DNA of 64,000 nt from Eupeodes corollae. Lineage: Eukaryota; Arthropoda; Insecta; Diptera; Syrphidae. The notes under the pieces were generated by a model. The model was not told the origin of the DNA, did no database searches, and saw only the letters and a list, made by a program, of their open reading frames with translations. The position numbers and the translations under genes were made by a program. Below are positions 12,691-24,305 of the stretch, piece by piece; position 1 is the first letter of the stretch, and the number at the start of each line of letters is the position of its first letter. The stretch is taken from positions 89,334,315 to 89,398,314 of the forward strand of contig NC_079147.1 of NCBI RefSeq assembly GCF_945859685.1, written 5' to 3'.

Positions 12691-13545
12691 TAATTACCCG
12701 TGTGTTTTGGAATTCTATATACAGTATAGTAGAAAAATCCAAAAAAAATAAATCGGCAGTAGCCCGATTTTTGTATTTAAAAATTGGAACAACTGACAGA
12801 AGACCTGTCAGAATAATAATTGAAAAAAAAAAACAAAAATAGAAGAAAGTTGTGTGAAAATCAAAAGTTAAAAATAACTTCAGCAAAAAACAAGCTAAAA
12901 CTAATAAAATGGACAATTTTGATGAAAAAATGTTAAGAAAACATCTGGAAATTGAGATTAACCAAACAATTTGACATAAAATAAAAACTTCAAGAAGGGG
13001 GTTTGTTCGATTAATCATTCGATTCCGGTCGGGGATCGGAATCGAGTCAAAATTTGCGAAGATAAACCTGTGTGGAGGAGCTGGTTTTACAGATAATAAA
13101 CTATCTCACTTGAACTTCATAAGAAACATCGAAACACCATTTCCATTTTAGAAAGTGCTGTCAAACTTAATCATTTTTAAATCTTCTTGTGTTGTAGAAA
13201 CACCAAAGATCTAAACTGAGATAAACCTTTGGTGGAAACATAGCAGCACTTAATTATATTTTCTATTACTGCAAAATAATCCCAGTTAGTCCATTTTCAT
13301 TAACAAAACTAAATAATATCAACATTAACAGATTGATTTATTTCCCCAACAGAAACCAAATGCACAACTACTCAACGAACACAGCCATCGAGATATAAAT
13401 GCAATATTAATCGTACCAACATTGGAGAACGAAATCACATAAGATCCATTCGAGACTAGTATAAATGTCAAAATCCCATCCGGAGTAAGATTTTATTTTA
13501 ACTTTTATCGGTAGTATTCGTACTGCGGATATTGTTTTTGTTATT
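12691..13545 (+). repeat. Dispersed repeat family R, copy 2
   Basis: Collinear with 215-2536, but without the mariner and without about 115 bp of its immediate surroundings. The two halves meet at about 13100 (AGATAATAAACTATCTCACT). It shares GACAGAAGACCTGTCAGAAT near 12798 and AACCTTTGGTGGAAACATAG near 13226. The right end diverges before the CCTACTGTACT end seen in copies 1 and 3. Confidence 0.75.
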
Positions 13546-14599
13546 GAGTGAAGTGGATAAAAAAGTTAAAACGTTTCGTGAGTGCTATGAATTTTAACAC
13601 TATTTTTGGTTGTCTTCTTTAGCTTTTAACAGTAACAAAATTCATATTTACAAAAATCTTCTAGCCTTAGTTTAAAATAAACAGTAAACAATGACATTTT
13701 TTGATGTATGGGCTCAAACTTTAGCCAATATTTGACAATTTTGACTATTGACGTTGACGTTGATCAACTTGTTTAGTAACTATGCTTTGATGAGCATATT
13801 TTAATAATATATCATTCATGACACAGTGTATGATCATATATCCAATTAATAAAAAAAATGTTTTTATTTTTTCAAGGAACTATTAAAGGATTTCTTAAAA
13901 TTGACGCAAAACTTATTTAGTCACCATTTATTGAGCCTTCGTAATTATAAGAACAGAAAAAACTTGGTCAATTAACATCTGTCAAAAAATAATGGAATAA
14001 CTTGCACATTATCGGTTTAGTTAAACCATGTGAGAGATCAACTGACGTCATCGATTGTAATGATCTCAATGAAAAGTTTGCCAAAAAGCCCTTGTCCCTA
14101 AACTTAATTCCAACTTTTGGTTCTCGAATTGATGAGGAATCAATTGGTATAAACAGTTCTTTTAGCTTTGTAAGGATACAAGAGGAAGATATTGCGGAAG
14201 CTATACTATCAATTAAGTGAAATTTCACTGGTTTAGATTTGATAGAACCAAAGTTTGTTCAACTGTTCCCTCCATGTTTACTTCGCTTCATTACTCATAT
14301 ATATTTAACAGCATATTGAGCACACCGAGGTTTTCCTTAAATCTAAAACTTATTAAGCGTTCCGTCTCATTACCATTCTCCCGTTCTCTCAAAGGTGTTG
14401 AAAACATTTTTCTTTAGCAGTTACAGAATTTCTTATCGATCATGGACTCACCCTGTCAATCTGATTTTGGAACAGGCGCAGCCTTACTTCATGTGACTGA
14501 TGAAATCAGAATCACAACAATGACAATAATCAAATGACACTGTTGACACTATTGGACTTTTCTGAGGTCTTTAACACTATAAGTCAACCCCCAATACCC

Positions 14600-15831
14600 C
14601 AGGGCCGGATTGAAGGGAGAACAATCTGGGCGGAAGGCCCGGGGGTTGCACAAACGGGGAGCCCCCACGATAGAGATTTCCCAAAGTTTTTGTTTCAAAA
14701 TCCAACTAGTAAACATCTTTTCCTTTGGTATTTTTTTCGCTGGGAAGGCAGCTGCTAACTCTTGTCCATCGAATGTTCAATTCTTTGATTTCGTGCAGAA
14801 TTTATACACGTTTTTCACAACCAGTACAGAGCGGCACCGAATTCTGATTGAGAAGTTATCGGAGAAGAAAAGCTGCCAGTTTTTAGTCTTGAAAAGGCTC
14901 AACGACATTCGGTAGCCTTATCGAGCTGAAGCTACAAAAGCCTTAGTCAATGGCTATTCGGAAATCGAAGAAGCTCTAACCAGCATATCTTCCAATAAAG
15001 AGCAAAAAGCCATCGTGAGAATTGAAGCGATGCACTTCCTACAGAAGATGAGTGGTCTCGAAGCCGCTTTATTTCCAACATTTGGGAACAATATCTTGGA
15101 GCGATTCAACGTTACAAACAAGATGTTGCAAGACCCGAAAATGATTTTCGAATCGGAAATTCGTGTACTAGAATCATTGAAATCATTCGTGGATTCCAAA
15201 CGAAATGATTTTGATAAATACGATTGGCCAGCTTTATCCGTTTCTCTTACTGAAAGATTGCATGCCTATGAAGCTGAACGTTCGAGATTTGGATTCCTGA
15301 ATCACATTGAGAAGATGGATGCTGAAAATTTGCACTCTGCAGCAGAGGCATCGGTGAAAGTGTATCCGGATGATTTAGATCCTAGTCTTGGCAATGAATA
15401 GGCTCAATTTGTGACTTTGATTGACTTATACATAAAGGAAAAGGACTATGGAAACGAAATTCAAAATTTCAGAGTTACATTCCCAAACCTCGAAACTGGA
15501 CAGCACCGATTTTCAAAAATGAAATAAAAATATACATTAAAAGCGAATAAGAACTGGATTTCAACCAAATCATCAACGATTTTTCGGCGAAAAAAGCTCA
15601 AAAGGTTCCGTTCGTTAACCCTAAAATTTAATTTCAGATAATTTTTTTTTCCCTTTATATTTATGGGTGTTTATTCAATACTAAAGGAATGTTCTTGGTT
15701 TCACAATAAATTATTTATTGAAAAACTCGAGTAAGAAAATGGTTTACTTTATTTTGAAAATAATTTAGGGCGAGAGGGACCCTCCGTTCCTTTATTGTCC
15801 CGAGGCCTCTGGACCTCTAAATCTGGCCCTG
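14600..15831 (+). mobile_element. Non-autonomous hAT transposon nested in a LINE
   Basis: The terminal inverted repeats are CAGGGCCGGATT and (reverse complement of the right end) CAGGGCCAGATT, 11 of 12 identical. The flanks CAATACCC (14592-14599) and CAATACTC (15832-15839) form an 8-bp target duplication with one mismatch. Both features are diagnostic of hAT elements. At 1232 bp it is too short for a full transposase and holds a partial one, so it must depend on a complete relative. Removing it restores the collinearity of the host LINE. Confidence 0.92.
14610..15401 (+). pseudogene. hAT transposase fragment (ZMYM/DUF4371-like family)
   Basis: One reading frame of about 263 codons is interrupted only by a TAG at 14913-14915, where the family has a tryptophan (LKRLNDIR, stop, PYRAEATKALVNG; relatives read like DTRW.ARADA.KAL). 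Recognisable segments are FFDFVQNLYTFFTTSTERHR near residues 55-75 and then GYSEIEEALTSI. These resemble the middle of hAT proteins annotated as zinc finger MYM-type 1-like. The BED/TTF zinc finger and the C-terminal dimerisation region are absent. The first codons (to about 14750) may be terminal non-coding sequence rather than protein. The frame being almost open suggests a relatively recent internal deletion. Confidence 0.75.
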
Positions 15832-16888
15832 CAATACTCAGTAATAAGCTCGTCAACTAGTTAATTCGTACCTTAATGGTAGACAACAATGTTCAATGGC
15901 AAATAAAAGGCCTTCCACCTTTCAAAATGTCTCTGCTTGAGTGCCTCAGGGATCCATCCTCGGACACATACTTATTCTTGTTTAACACTGTATGATTTAT
16001 CTATATGCTGATGTTGTGCAGTACTTTTAAGTCGACGCTTTGCTGCGAAAAATTGTGATGTTGCTGAAATGAATCAAGATTAACACCTTATTCTTCAATG
16101 CTCAAAGAAACCGTCTTTTCTTAAATCCACTGACATCAACAATCGGAAGATCAATGGAAAATCTTTGATCCATCGATTTTAAACCATTTAAAGTTGGGAG
16201 CCGAAAAAATTGATTATGTCAACACAGCTAGGAATCTAGGCCTTATTTTCAAAGCATCCTTACATGGTCACATTGACAGTGTTATTGGAACAGTAAATGG
16301 TAGTCGTCACGTTTTTCAGGTAACTAGAAGTTTCACCCCCAACAAAGACTAAATTGCAATATTCATTTTAAGTTAACTGTTATTTGAACTCTGCTAATAG
16401 TAGCAAACTAAATGTTGCATGTCACAATATTAACCACTATGTTTTTAGTCTGTGACAGAATAAACGTTTATGCAATTTGTTGCCAATTTTTTTCTGGCTG
16501 TAGTCTAGAAAACTTATTTAACTTCCGATCGGTAAATTACTTACATGAAATCATTCAAAGTCGACAAACGGATTATGTACACTTCGGGCTAAACTTCCCC
16601 AGTTCAACAAGGACCATTATGCTCATAAAACCTAATTTTAATTACCTTTTTACTGAGCGTCAATTTGTTGTCCATGTCACACGCCTTTGGAACTTCCTAC
16701 CCAATGCGATAAGAAGTTAAAGAAGCAAGAAAAGATTTGGGAATATAATTTCAATTATTTGGCAAATCATTTTCATTATTTTATTTAAAAATCTAATTTA
16801 ATTTTAAGGCTGCAAAACCTTTTAAGACGCATGTCCTACCTTGTAAACGATTTTGAAATAAAAAAATACAAATACAAAATTATAACAA

Positions 16889-19412
16889 CTCTTAAAAAAA
16901 AAACAAATGACAGTTACAAATTTGGTATATTTAATTTGACAGATGACAGTTAAGAGATATACAGAATAGCCAGAACAACGTATTTATTAGTTGACAGTAC
17001 TTCAATAAACAGCTTCCGAAAGTCTATGGTATTTATGATAAAACCAAACTGAATAAATGCAGCTCGTTCAACAGATGTCGCTTTAAGCATATGGTCGCTA
17101 TTAATTGTCAAATTTCGGAAGTTCCCATTACATCATATAACAGGCTCAAGATCAAATTTATTTTCCATTCATAAGAATCGACAAAAACTAAAGATTATAA
17201 AAATTTAATTCACAAACCCGTGGGAAATAATTATTAACAGTATAATTAAATCCTTCGGTCAAACAAACAACAACAAAAAATACTTAAAAATGACACATCA
17301 ACGAAAAAAAACACGTGGGAATATCTCTACACTCTTTTGACCTCGAAACTAGTTTCTTTTGATTAATGAGCTTAGCATCGCAATAAGCCCTAAGATAATA
17401 CAAACTTTATGAATGCAAGGTTCGTTACCCTGTCTATTCTCTGTTTATCTACAATAACTACTTACGGTATTATTGAGACCCAAAATGTGCCCAAAAAATG
17501 TTATTTTCTTCAACAACAATTATGGTGAGTCTAGATGTGGATGTAGTTATAAATCATTTCGATGTTATGATCTCATGTGTCATAGATATGACTTAATATT
17601 TTCAACCATAAAAATGATGTCACAAAAAAAGATGACAACACACTAAAAGGTTGTTAAGCCCCTTACAATAAAAATTGTTCACAGCTCGAAGAGCCCTCTA
17701 TAATCTTCATTTAATGATTACTTTACTGCTACTCCTACTGAAATTGAAGGTTGTACAAATGTACACAGACTTTTGCAAAGTAATTTTTGATAATTCAGCA
17801 GCAGTCAGCACTAATGTCGTTTTAAATGACACCTTACCGGAAATGGATTTGAGTCATTTGTGTTGTTTTGTTGTAGTGCTGCGCTGTTACGGTGGTGGTG
17901 TCGAGTATCGGTTGAGTTGGTGGCGTTGATCGTTACAAATGTTTTTAAACGTTAAGTAATTTTTTATGCTCAACGACGACGACGAACGACGAAACGACGC
18001 GACGCTAAGCAAGCAGAACTCTCTGTGACAATAATCATGAGTGCTGTCAAACATAGCGCATAACGCAGGTGCAGTAATTAGACGATTTATCTTGATTCCG
18101 AAATCTTATCTCAAGATACACACAATGAATCTTTGCGCTCTAGTGACAGCAAAAACAACAGCAGTCTTAGTCTGTAAAGCGTCAGGTAAGGTAAATCGCT
18201 GGTGATGGTGGTGGCGGTGGCGGTTGACGGTGGCGATGGCCAAAAACTTGTTGGCTCAAATAACGTCAACAAATCAACAAACTAAAACGACAGCAGCAAC
18301 CAATTTGTTTGCTTTTATTGTTTCTTCTGCTCTGCTGGTAAATTGGTATGGTATGGCATGGCTTGACACACAGATCTACAAACAGTCTGAATGACTCAGA
18401 AAAATGGTCTGATTTTAATGTGGTTTGTGTGGAAGGGATTTTCACGCTTACTGCGTCTGACCAAAGTGAGCTAAGCAGCATCGGGAAAAAAACGTTTGGA
18501 GTTTGGTGAAGGCTGACGGATGCGGAGATAGAGCTTATAATGGTTTACTGCGGGTGTGCTGCCGAGCTTGGAAATTTATATCTTATGGCATTTAGTTTTA
18601 TTTCAATGGACTTTAGGTGTAATTTCGATTCGCTTGAGTTAGCGCCGTTTTTACATTCATCGGTATATTTACCATGGCCAGCAGCTACACATAAGTGGGT
18701 ACATGTACATATTTGACAAGGCTTCTCTCCACTCAAGACAAGACGCTTGTATCCATGTCAGAAAGGGGCTCGTTAGTATGCAGCGGGTTGAGGTGTCAAT
18801 AGCGGTGGCGGTATGATCAGTAGGTCATAAAAACAAAAAAAGACTCGAAGGAGAAGAACTAATTCGAATACATAATGTGTACATTTTTATAGGCTTTTAA
18901 ATCAACTTCAAGAACACCCAATGTTGTTTGAGTTTCAGTTTGCGTAGGATGATCGAGCGGCAAAAGCTTTGATGAAATTTGTGTTAAAAGCCGTTTGATA
19001 TTTTTGTTCAGTTCGATATTATTTAGTTCGAACATGTGATCAACCCATCAATGATTGAGTGTGTTTTGTTTGTTTTTTTTTAGAACAAGATACACCTCAA
19101 GGTTTGACAACTATACACTTATGATGACAACTCATATCATTAACCTAATTTGAATGGATCAAATATTTTAAATGTCATGGCAGCCTTACGCTCATATTTC
19201 CAACTAATAACTCTTAAGGGATGTTCCAAAAACTACGAATTTGTTACCATTAATTGACTTAATTTTTTAAAACCTTTACAAAAATTCAGTCTTACATTTT
19301 GACAGCTGCCTTTAAAGTTTAAGTAGCAGTGAAGTAATCTACAATTTGACAGCTGATAGATTATGCCTTTCAACAGTAATTTCCAAAAACTAGTTTAAAT
19401 TAATTGTTGAAA
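16889..19412. other. No gene seen
   Basis: Non-coding. There is a dense group of TGACAG words at 16905-16995, an ACGACG-rich patch near 17970-18005, and GGTGGCGGTGG near 18205-18235. Short plus-strand and minus-strand frames (for example 17675-17929 and 18545-18736) show no family resemblance. Confidence 0.5.
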
Positions 19413-20025
19413 GGTTGCTTACACTTTTGGCATAGGTTTTTCTTCTAAAACCTCAAAAAATGACAACTACAAAGGTGACAGATACCTTAGTTTTTGTGAT
19501 GGCTAGCTATCAACTGTCAAATGGATCGTTAAAGGGTTGCTAACACTTTTGACATAGGTTTAACTTCTAACATGTCAAAGATAACATCTTCAAAAGTGAC
19601 AGTTATTTAAGTTTTTGCAGTGGCTAGCCATCAACTGTTAAATAGATTGTTTAAGGCTTGCTTCTTAAATGTGAAAAGATAACATCTTCAAAAGTGGCAG
19701 CTAGTTTTTTTTTGTCCCTTAGTATTTTCAATAGCTAGATATCATATATCAAATGGATCTTTAAAGGGTTGCTTACACTTTTGGTATAGGTTTTTCTTCT
19801 AAAATCTCAACAGATGACAACTACAAAAGTGGCAGCTACTTTAGTTTTTGTAATGGCTAGCCATCAACTGTCAAATGGATTGGTAAAGGGTTGCTAACAC
19901 TTTTGATATAGGTTTAACTTCTAAAATGTGAAAAGATAACAGCTTCAAAAGGAAAAGCTATCTTAGTTTTTAAAATGGCTACCCATCATGTGTCAAATGG
20001 ATTGTTTAAGGGTTGCTTACACTTA
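19413..20025 (+). repeat. Tandem array, about 122-bp unit, five units plus a partial sixth
   Basis: Units begin at GGTTGCTTACAC-type phrases at 19413, 19535, 19655 (here GGCTTGCTTC), 19767, 19889 and 20011. Each carries TCTTC or a variant, AAAAGTGRCAG, TTAGTTTTTG, and GGCTAGCCATCAACTGTCAA. Spacings are 122, 120, 112, 122 and 122. Units 1 and 4 share GGTTTTTCTTCTAAAA. Units 2 and 5 share GCTAACACTTTTGA and GGTTTAACTTC. The alternation suggests a three-unit higher-order period near 355 bp. There is no open frame through the array. Confidence 0.9.
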
Positions 20026-21336
20026 ACTATACAAATTGATGCAAACCTAAAACTTGCATTAAATTATGACATCGTTATATTATTATTTCTCTCTTCCATA
20101 AGTTAAGAAAGTTTTCATTAAAATTACAACAAGAACTTTTGATGTCTATACAAATTTTAAGCAATCAAAAAACGAAAATGACCTTCGAGCTCTTTAGAAC
20201 GAAAATTAAATAATAAATACCTTGAAGCTCTACTATGAGTGGAATGACATTTCTAATCTATGCAAATATCAACCTGGTATAAAATTACCAATTCACAATC
20301 CAACCTCCTATTGAGAGTCTTTTTTCCTCTTTTATATGAAATAGGTCGTCTTAACTCAGCTTTGAGCCATAGAAAGACAAAAAATAAACGCTTCTTTCTC
20401 ATAAATAATTGTCTCATGACATAACAGGTCATTAACATTGCCGATCGGTGTCGTCGTTATTGTAGAATAGAACTCTTAGTCATATTATTATTCACAATAT
20501 AGCCCCTTCACTGGTATTTAAGTAATTTACAACAATCAGAATGATCAATTGATCAAAAGAAAAAAACATAACAAATATCATCTTTTCAAACGAAGGTCGA
20601 TATTGTTCGTTAGATACGTTTTTTTTTTAAATATCCCATGACAATTGAAAGTCTATGTAACCAAATACTTTGGCTGGCTGCAGTATACTCGCTAGTAATT
20701 TATGTTCTAATGGTTTATCAGTGTCAAATTGCAAAGGTCAGCATAATTATTATTGTTGTTTTTTTAAGGGGACTCGCCTAAATGCTATTGTGATCATAAA
20801 TTGACGTTGACATCGTGTAAGAAAATACAACATGAGGGTCTTAATAAATTTATTAAAAGATAACTTCAATTTTGTTCCCATTCATAAAATCATATTTGAA
20901 ATAATATCATTTTTAAGGAAGGATTCCATTTATATTTACTTTCCCTTAAGGATTGGATGATTTATAATTAATTATAAATGACAATTTCTATGAAGCCAAG
21001 AGACTCAAGATCCCACTAGTATAATGTCCAATGAGAAACAAAGTTGTACTTCGAAAAAAACTCTCGCCCGATATCACTTATCAATTTCACGTAAAATCAA
21101 ATAGTATAGAATTCTTCATTCTTTTCGATTTCGAAAATTCGAAATGGATTCGAACTGTCAAACTGAATTGTATATTAAATGAAATTAATGTTTCTTTGAA
21201 CATGAATGCAATATTATTACCAACTTTTGATGGGAAAAAGAATCTTGCATTCTTATGTAAAATAATTAAAGAAATTTTAAATCTTATGCATTCCAAAATT
21301 AATAATCTAACTGCAACTTTAACCATTTGACAGAAC
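20026..21336. other. No gene seen
   Basis: AT-rich, short chance frames only. A 99-codon open frame at 21031-21330 precedes the LINE tail but does not resemble it or any family I know. Confidence 0.45.
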
Positions 21337-21690
21337 ATGAACAAATTGACCCCTAAAACAAGATTAAGTTTTTTAGATAGAATCCAGAGAGGAGCTTTGA
21401 AAAGAATTCACAATAAAACTATTAAGGAAACATTTACATCACTCGAACACTGCCACAATGTTTCTTGCCTTTCGTTGTATAACCGATATTTTTACAAACA
21501 ATATTCTGTCGAATTAGCCAACTAAGGCACCCCTGAAATAATTCAGTTGTAATACTCGCAATAGGAATGCTCATCATTTGAGCTCAATTTCGGACGTAAT
21601 GTCAAGTATAGAGATTCTTTTTTTAACCGCACATCTATAATGTGGAATGATTGATTCAACTCTGTTTTCTCTCTCTCTCTCTCCATTCAA
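21337..21690 (+). pseudogene. LINE reverse-transcriptase C-terminus, fragment
   Basis: The text LSFLDRIQRGALKRIHNKT followed by SLEHCHNVSCLSLYNRYFYK and ELAN matches the thumb/C-terminal region of Jockey-like insect LINE polymerases (usual form LDR.QRRA.RLI...SLEHRR.V.SLSLFYRYF...SELA). After the stop near 21525, RDSFFNRTSIMWND and FNSVF continue the family pattern in the same region. It is 5'-truncated, ends in a CT-rich simple repeat near 21670, and ends about 100 bp before the RTE-like element. Confidence 0.75.
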
Positions 21691-22276
21691 TACAACAACA
21701 AAAAAACAAAATCTGCAGAACCAAAATCTTTTAGTTAACAATTAAACAGTATAGTATTTGACCGATATATTATTACGGCTATCTTCCTTTTTCATTTGAT
21801 GTTCAAATGGTAGACATGTGCATTCAAGAGGACACAAGCGTCTACTGGTTTTTCTTAAAACCCACCTCTGTCTATCAACTCCTACCCTCACCTCCCCGTG
21901 GTGAAAATCGGGTGTCTAGTACATCAATTGGAGATTGGGTTCCAACCCTAGTGGAAAGTTGTTGGGGCAGCAAACGAGAGAGGGGGAGAGGTGTTTCCAC
22001 TAAGGCAAATCTCCTTATCCAGACGGCAGCAGAGGAATTCCCGAGATGGAATCAACGGTGGCGTTTACAGTTCCAGTAAGGTTGAACTACTTAGTGAACA
22101 CCTTATAGGGCTTCTTCGACATATTCGGAGCCCAGGCCTATATGGAGTGGTTTATCCGGCTCCCCATCCTTGGAGTTATACTTATGATCTGGCCCTCCAG
22201 ATTCGGGTTTATGCCGTCGGGGTGACTTCCTAGCCACTTAAAAACACCTTAATCGAAGCACCAACAAGCCTCGGAT

Positions 22277-23040
22277 ATGGACGGATTTACTTTTGACAAC
22301 CTATACAAACGAATTAAGGACAACGAACTTCGGATATGCACGTGGAATGTTAGGTCCCTTAACAGACCACGTGCGGCCGAAGAATAAGTGGAGGATCTAA
22401 ATTGCTATAAAGCAGACATCACCGCCGTCCAGAAAATACGATGGGATGGGCCGGGCAAAAAGAGGATGAAAAACTGCGATATTTATTATGGTGACTGCTA
22501 CAACGAAAACCAACAGCGCTTATTTGGATGCGGTTTCGTCATTTTAGCCAGACTCAGGCAACAAGTCTTGAGCTATAGGTGCATCAATGAGCGCCTCATT
22601 TCCATATGCAATAAGGCTAAATGCGGCAACATTAGCCTGATATGCGCGCACGCCCCCACAGAAGAGAAGGATGACAACATCAAAGATATGTTCTTCGAGC
22701 TCCTAGACAAATCATATGAGCAGTGTCCTAGCTACGATATCATATTTGTCTTGGGCGATTTTAATGCCAAGCTAGGAAGGGAAGACGTCTTTGGAGGAAT
22801 AATCGGGAAAAACAGCCTGCACGATAACGCTTCCGACAACAAATTCAGGCTCATAGATTTTGCTGCGGGACGAAACGTCAAGGTAGCCAATACGCGTTTT
22901 CGATTACGTTTCGAATACGATTGACCATATTGCGATCGACCCCAGACACGCTTCCAGCATCATGGATGTAAGAACTTTCCGAGGAGCTAACATCAACTCG
23001 GACCACTACCTCGTTGAAGCCAAGGTAGCACTTCGGATTT
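22277..23040 (+). pseudogene. RTE-like endonuclease domain, disabled
   Basis: This encodes the target-nicking apurinic/apyrimidinic-like endonuclease of the LINE. The start chosen is the ATG at 22277 (MDGFTFDNL). Motifs seen in order are LRICTWNVRSLNRP, KADITAVQKIRWDG (the usual catalytic E after Q is K here), FGCGFVILARL, NERLISI, LICAHAPTEEKDD, FVLGDFNAKLGRED, and then after a shift NTIDHIAIDPRHAS and NSDHYLVEAKVALR. The SDH catalytic histidine motif is kept. Lesions are a TAA at 22385-22387 and a frameshift with loss of sequence near 22910-22925. Confidence 0.88.
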
Positions 23041-23122
23041 ATCTTTAAAATATATATTCCCTCACTTTCCTTGTCTTTTATATAGATATTGATTTATTTT
23101 TCAATTAATTTAATTTTACTTA

Positions 23123-24253
23123 GACGAAGTAAAGATTGCCATATCTATGCTGAAGTCTAATAAAGCCGCTGGAGTGGATTTAAAGCAGCTGGGTATAAGT
23201 TGGTTAGGAGCATGCACCATATCTGTAAGATATGGTCGGAAGAAAGCACGCCCGATGAATGGAACCTCAGTATTGTTTGCCCGATCTTGAAAAAAGGAGA
23301 CCATCTAAACTGCACCAACTATAGAGGAATCAGTCTACTTAACATCGCCTATAAAATCTTTTCTGCCGTAATATGTGAACGTCTAAAGCCCATCGTCAAC
23401 AACCTGATAGGTCATTATCAGTGTGGTTTTAGACCAGGAAAGTCCACAGTTGATCAAATATTCACATTAAGGCAGATCTTGGAAAAAACCCAAGAATACC
23501 AAATCGACACCCACCATCTTTTCATCGATTTCAAGGCCGCATATGACAGCATCTACAGGGACGAGCTGTATAGAGCCATGTCTAATTTTGGTATCCCTGT
23601 CAAACTTGTCCATTTGTGAAGGATGACCATGGAAAATTTACGCTGCTCCATAAAGATTGGAAACAACTTAACAGAACCTTTCGATGTCAACAAAGGTTTT
23701 ATACAAGGTGATGCGCTGTCATGTGATTTTTTTAACATCGTAATTGAAAAAATAGTGCATCAGAGCTCACACATCAACACTAGAGGCACTATCTTTCAAA
23801 TGTCTGTCTAAATACTTGCATATGCTGATGACATTGACATGGTCGGAAGAACTCAAAGTGATGTCAATGGGGCTTTGTGAGTATTTTGGCAGAGGCAGAC
23901 AAAATGGGTTTAACGTCTTGGTGAAAACGTCACCATCGACAGGCGTAACTTTGAGTTAGTCAAGGACTTCGTCTAGGCTCCGCTGTAAACGCAGCGCTGA
24001 GATCAAACGCAGAATAACTCTTGCTAACCGCTGTTTCTTTGGACTAAGAAAGCAATTGAGTGGTAAAGTCCTCTCTCGAGAAACCAAAGTGTTACTATAT
24101 AAGACCCTTATCATCTCCGTCCTGCTATACGGTGCAAAAGCATGGACTATGACAAAAGCGGATGAAAATGACCTCATCGAACTTGGTGCGCGAAATTGGA
24201 GACATCTAGCTAGAAACCGAGCTAAATGGAGAAGTTTGTTGGTGAGGCCCTAG
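23123..24253 (+). pseudogene. RTE-like reverse transcriptase, disabled
   Basis: Motifs in order are DEVKIAISMLKSNKAAGVD, DEWNLSIVCPILKKGD, NYRGISLLNIAYKIFSA, YQCGFRPGKSTVDQIFTLRQ, FIDFKAAYDSIYR, then GFIQGDALSCDFFN, and the catalytic box YADDIDMVG (Y at 23821). The distal part keeps KVLLYKTLIISVLLYGAKAW and NWRHLARNRAKW. Lesions include a deletion of about 25 bp after GVD, stops at 23617-23619 and 23809-23811, and shifts after 23880. A connection-domain segment is missing before NWRHLA compared with the second copy at 27062-28706. Confidence 0.9.
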
Positions 24254-24305
24254 TTCACACAGAACTGTTGCGCCACCTTAAGTAAGTAAGCATCTTCCTT
24301 TTTCA

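Larger units (their letters stand above)
14000..16888 (+). pseudogene. CR1/Jockey-like LINE reverse-transcriptase relic, split by a hAT element
   Basis: The 5' part (14000-14599) reads LSLNLIPTFGSR...SFVRIQEEDIAEAILSIK and then DFSEVFNTISQPP, the finger and palm entry of a LINE reverse transcriptase. After the hAT element (14600-15831) and one copy of its target duplication are set aside, the text continues ILSNKLVN and then VPQGSILGHI near 15945. The catalytic box near 16000 reads YLYADVVQYF, so the second D of YADD is lost. The C-terminal domain (16500-16720) ends RQFVVHVTRLWNFLPNAIRS and a stop. The 3' end near 16888 has an AAATACAAATACAAA-type tail. There are many stops and shifts. The endonuclease is absent, so this is a 5'-truncated copy. 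Confidence 0.85.
21795..24291 (+). mobile_element. RTE-like non-LTR retrotransposon, copy 1, internally deleted
   Basis: A perfect 14-bp target duplication, ATCTTCCTTTTTCA, flanks the element at 21781-21794 and 24292-24305. The 3' end is a short tandem tail, CTTAAGTAAGTAAG, as is usual for RTE-clade elements, rather than poly-A. The order inside is a GC-richer 5' leader (about 21810-22276), an apurinic-type endonuclease, a deletion join, a reverse transcriptase, and the tail. The endonuclease is of the type annotated in insects as craniofacial development protein 2-like, a known RTE/BovB signature. Full relatives have about 500 or more additional bases between the two domains; here only AT-rich filler (about 23038-23120) lies there. 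Confidence 0.9.

Noticed and set aside
17045..17125. Similarity to 40430-40520
   Set aside because: Too short and too diverged by eye to define as a repeat family; noted only in the region description.
18545..18736. 63-codon cysteine-containing minus-strand frame
   Set aside because: Cysteine spacing fits no zinc-finger or secreted-peptide family I know; no signal peptide; probably chance.
19413..20025. Regularly spaced repeats that might be taken for a CRISPR array
   Set aside because: Units of about 122 bp are similar along their whole length, with no unique spacers, and the DNA is clearly eukaryotic. It is an ordinary tandem repeat.
23038..23122. AT-rich filler in RTE copy 1 as an intron (GT upstream, TTAG at the end)
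   Set aside because: The TTAG belongs to the element's own coding text (compare the other copy, which reads GACTTAGACGAAG), so the apparent acceptor is coincidental. A deletion with filler explains it better.
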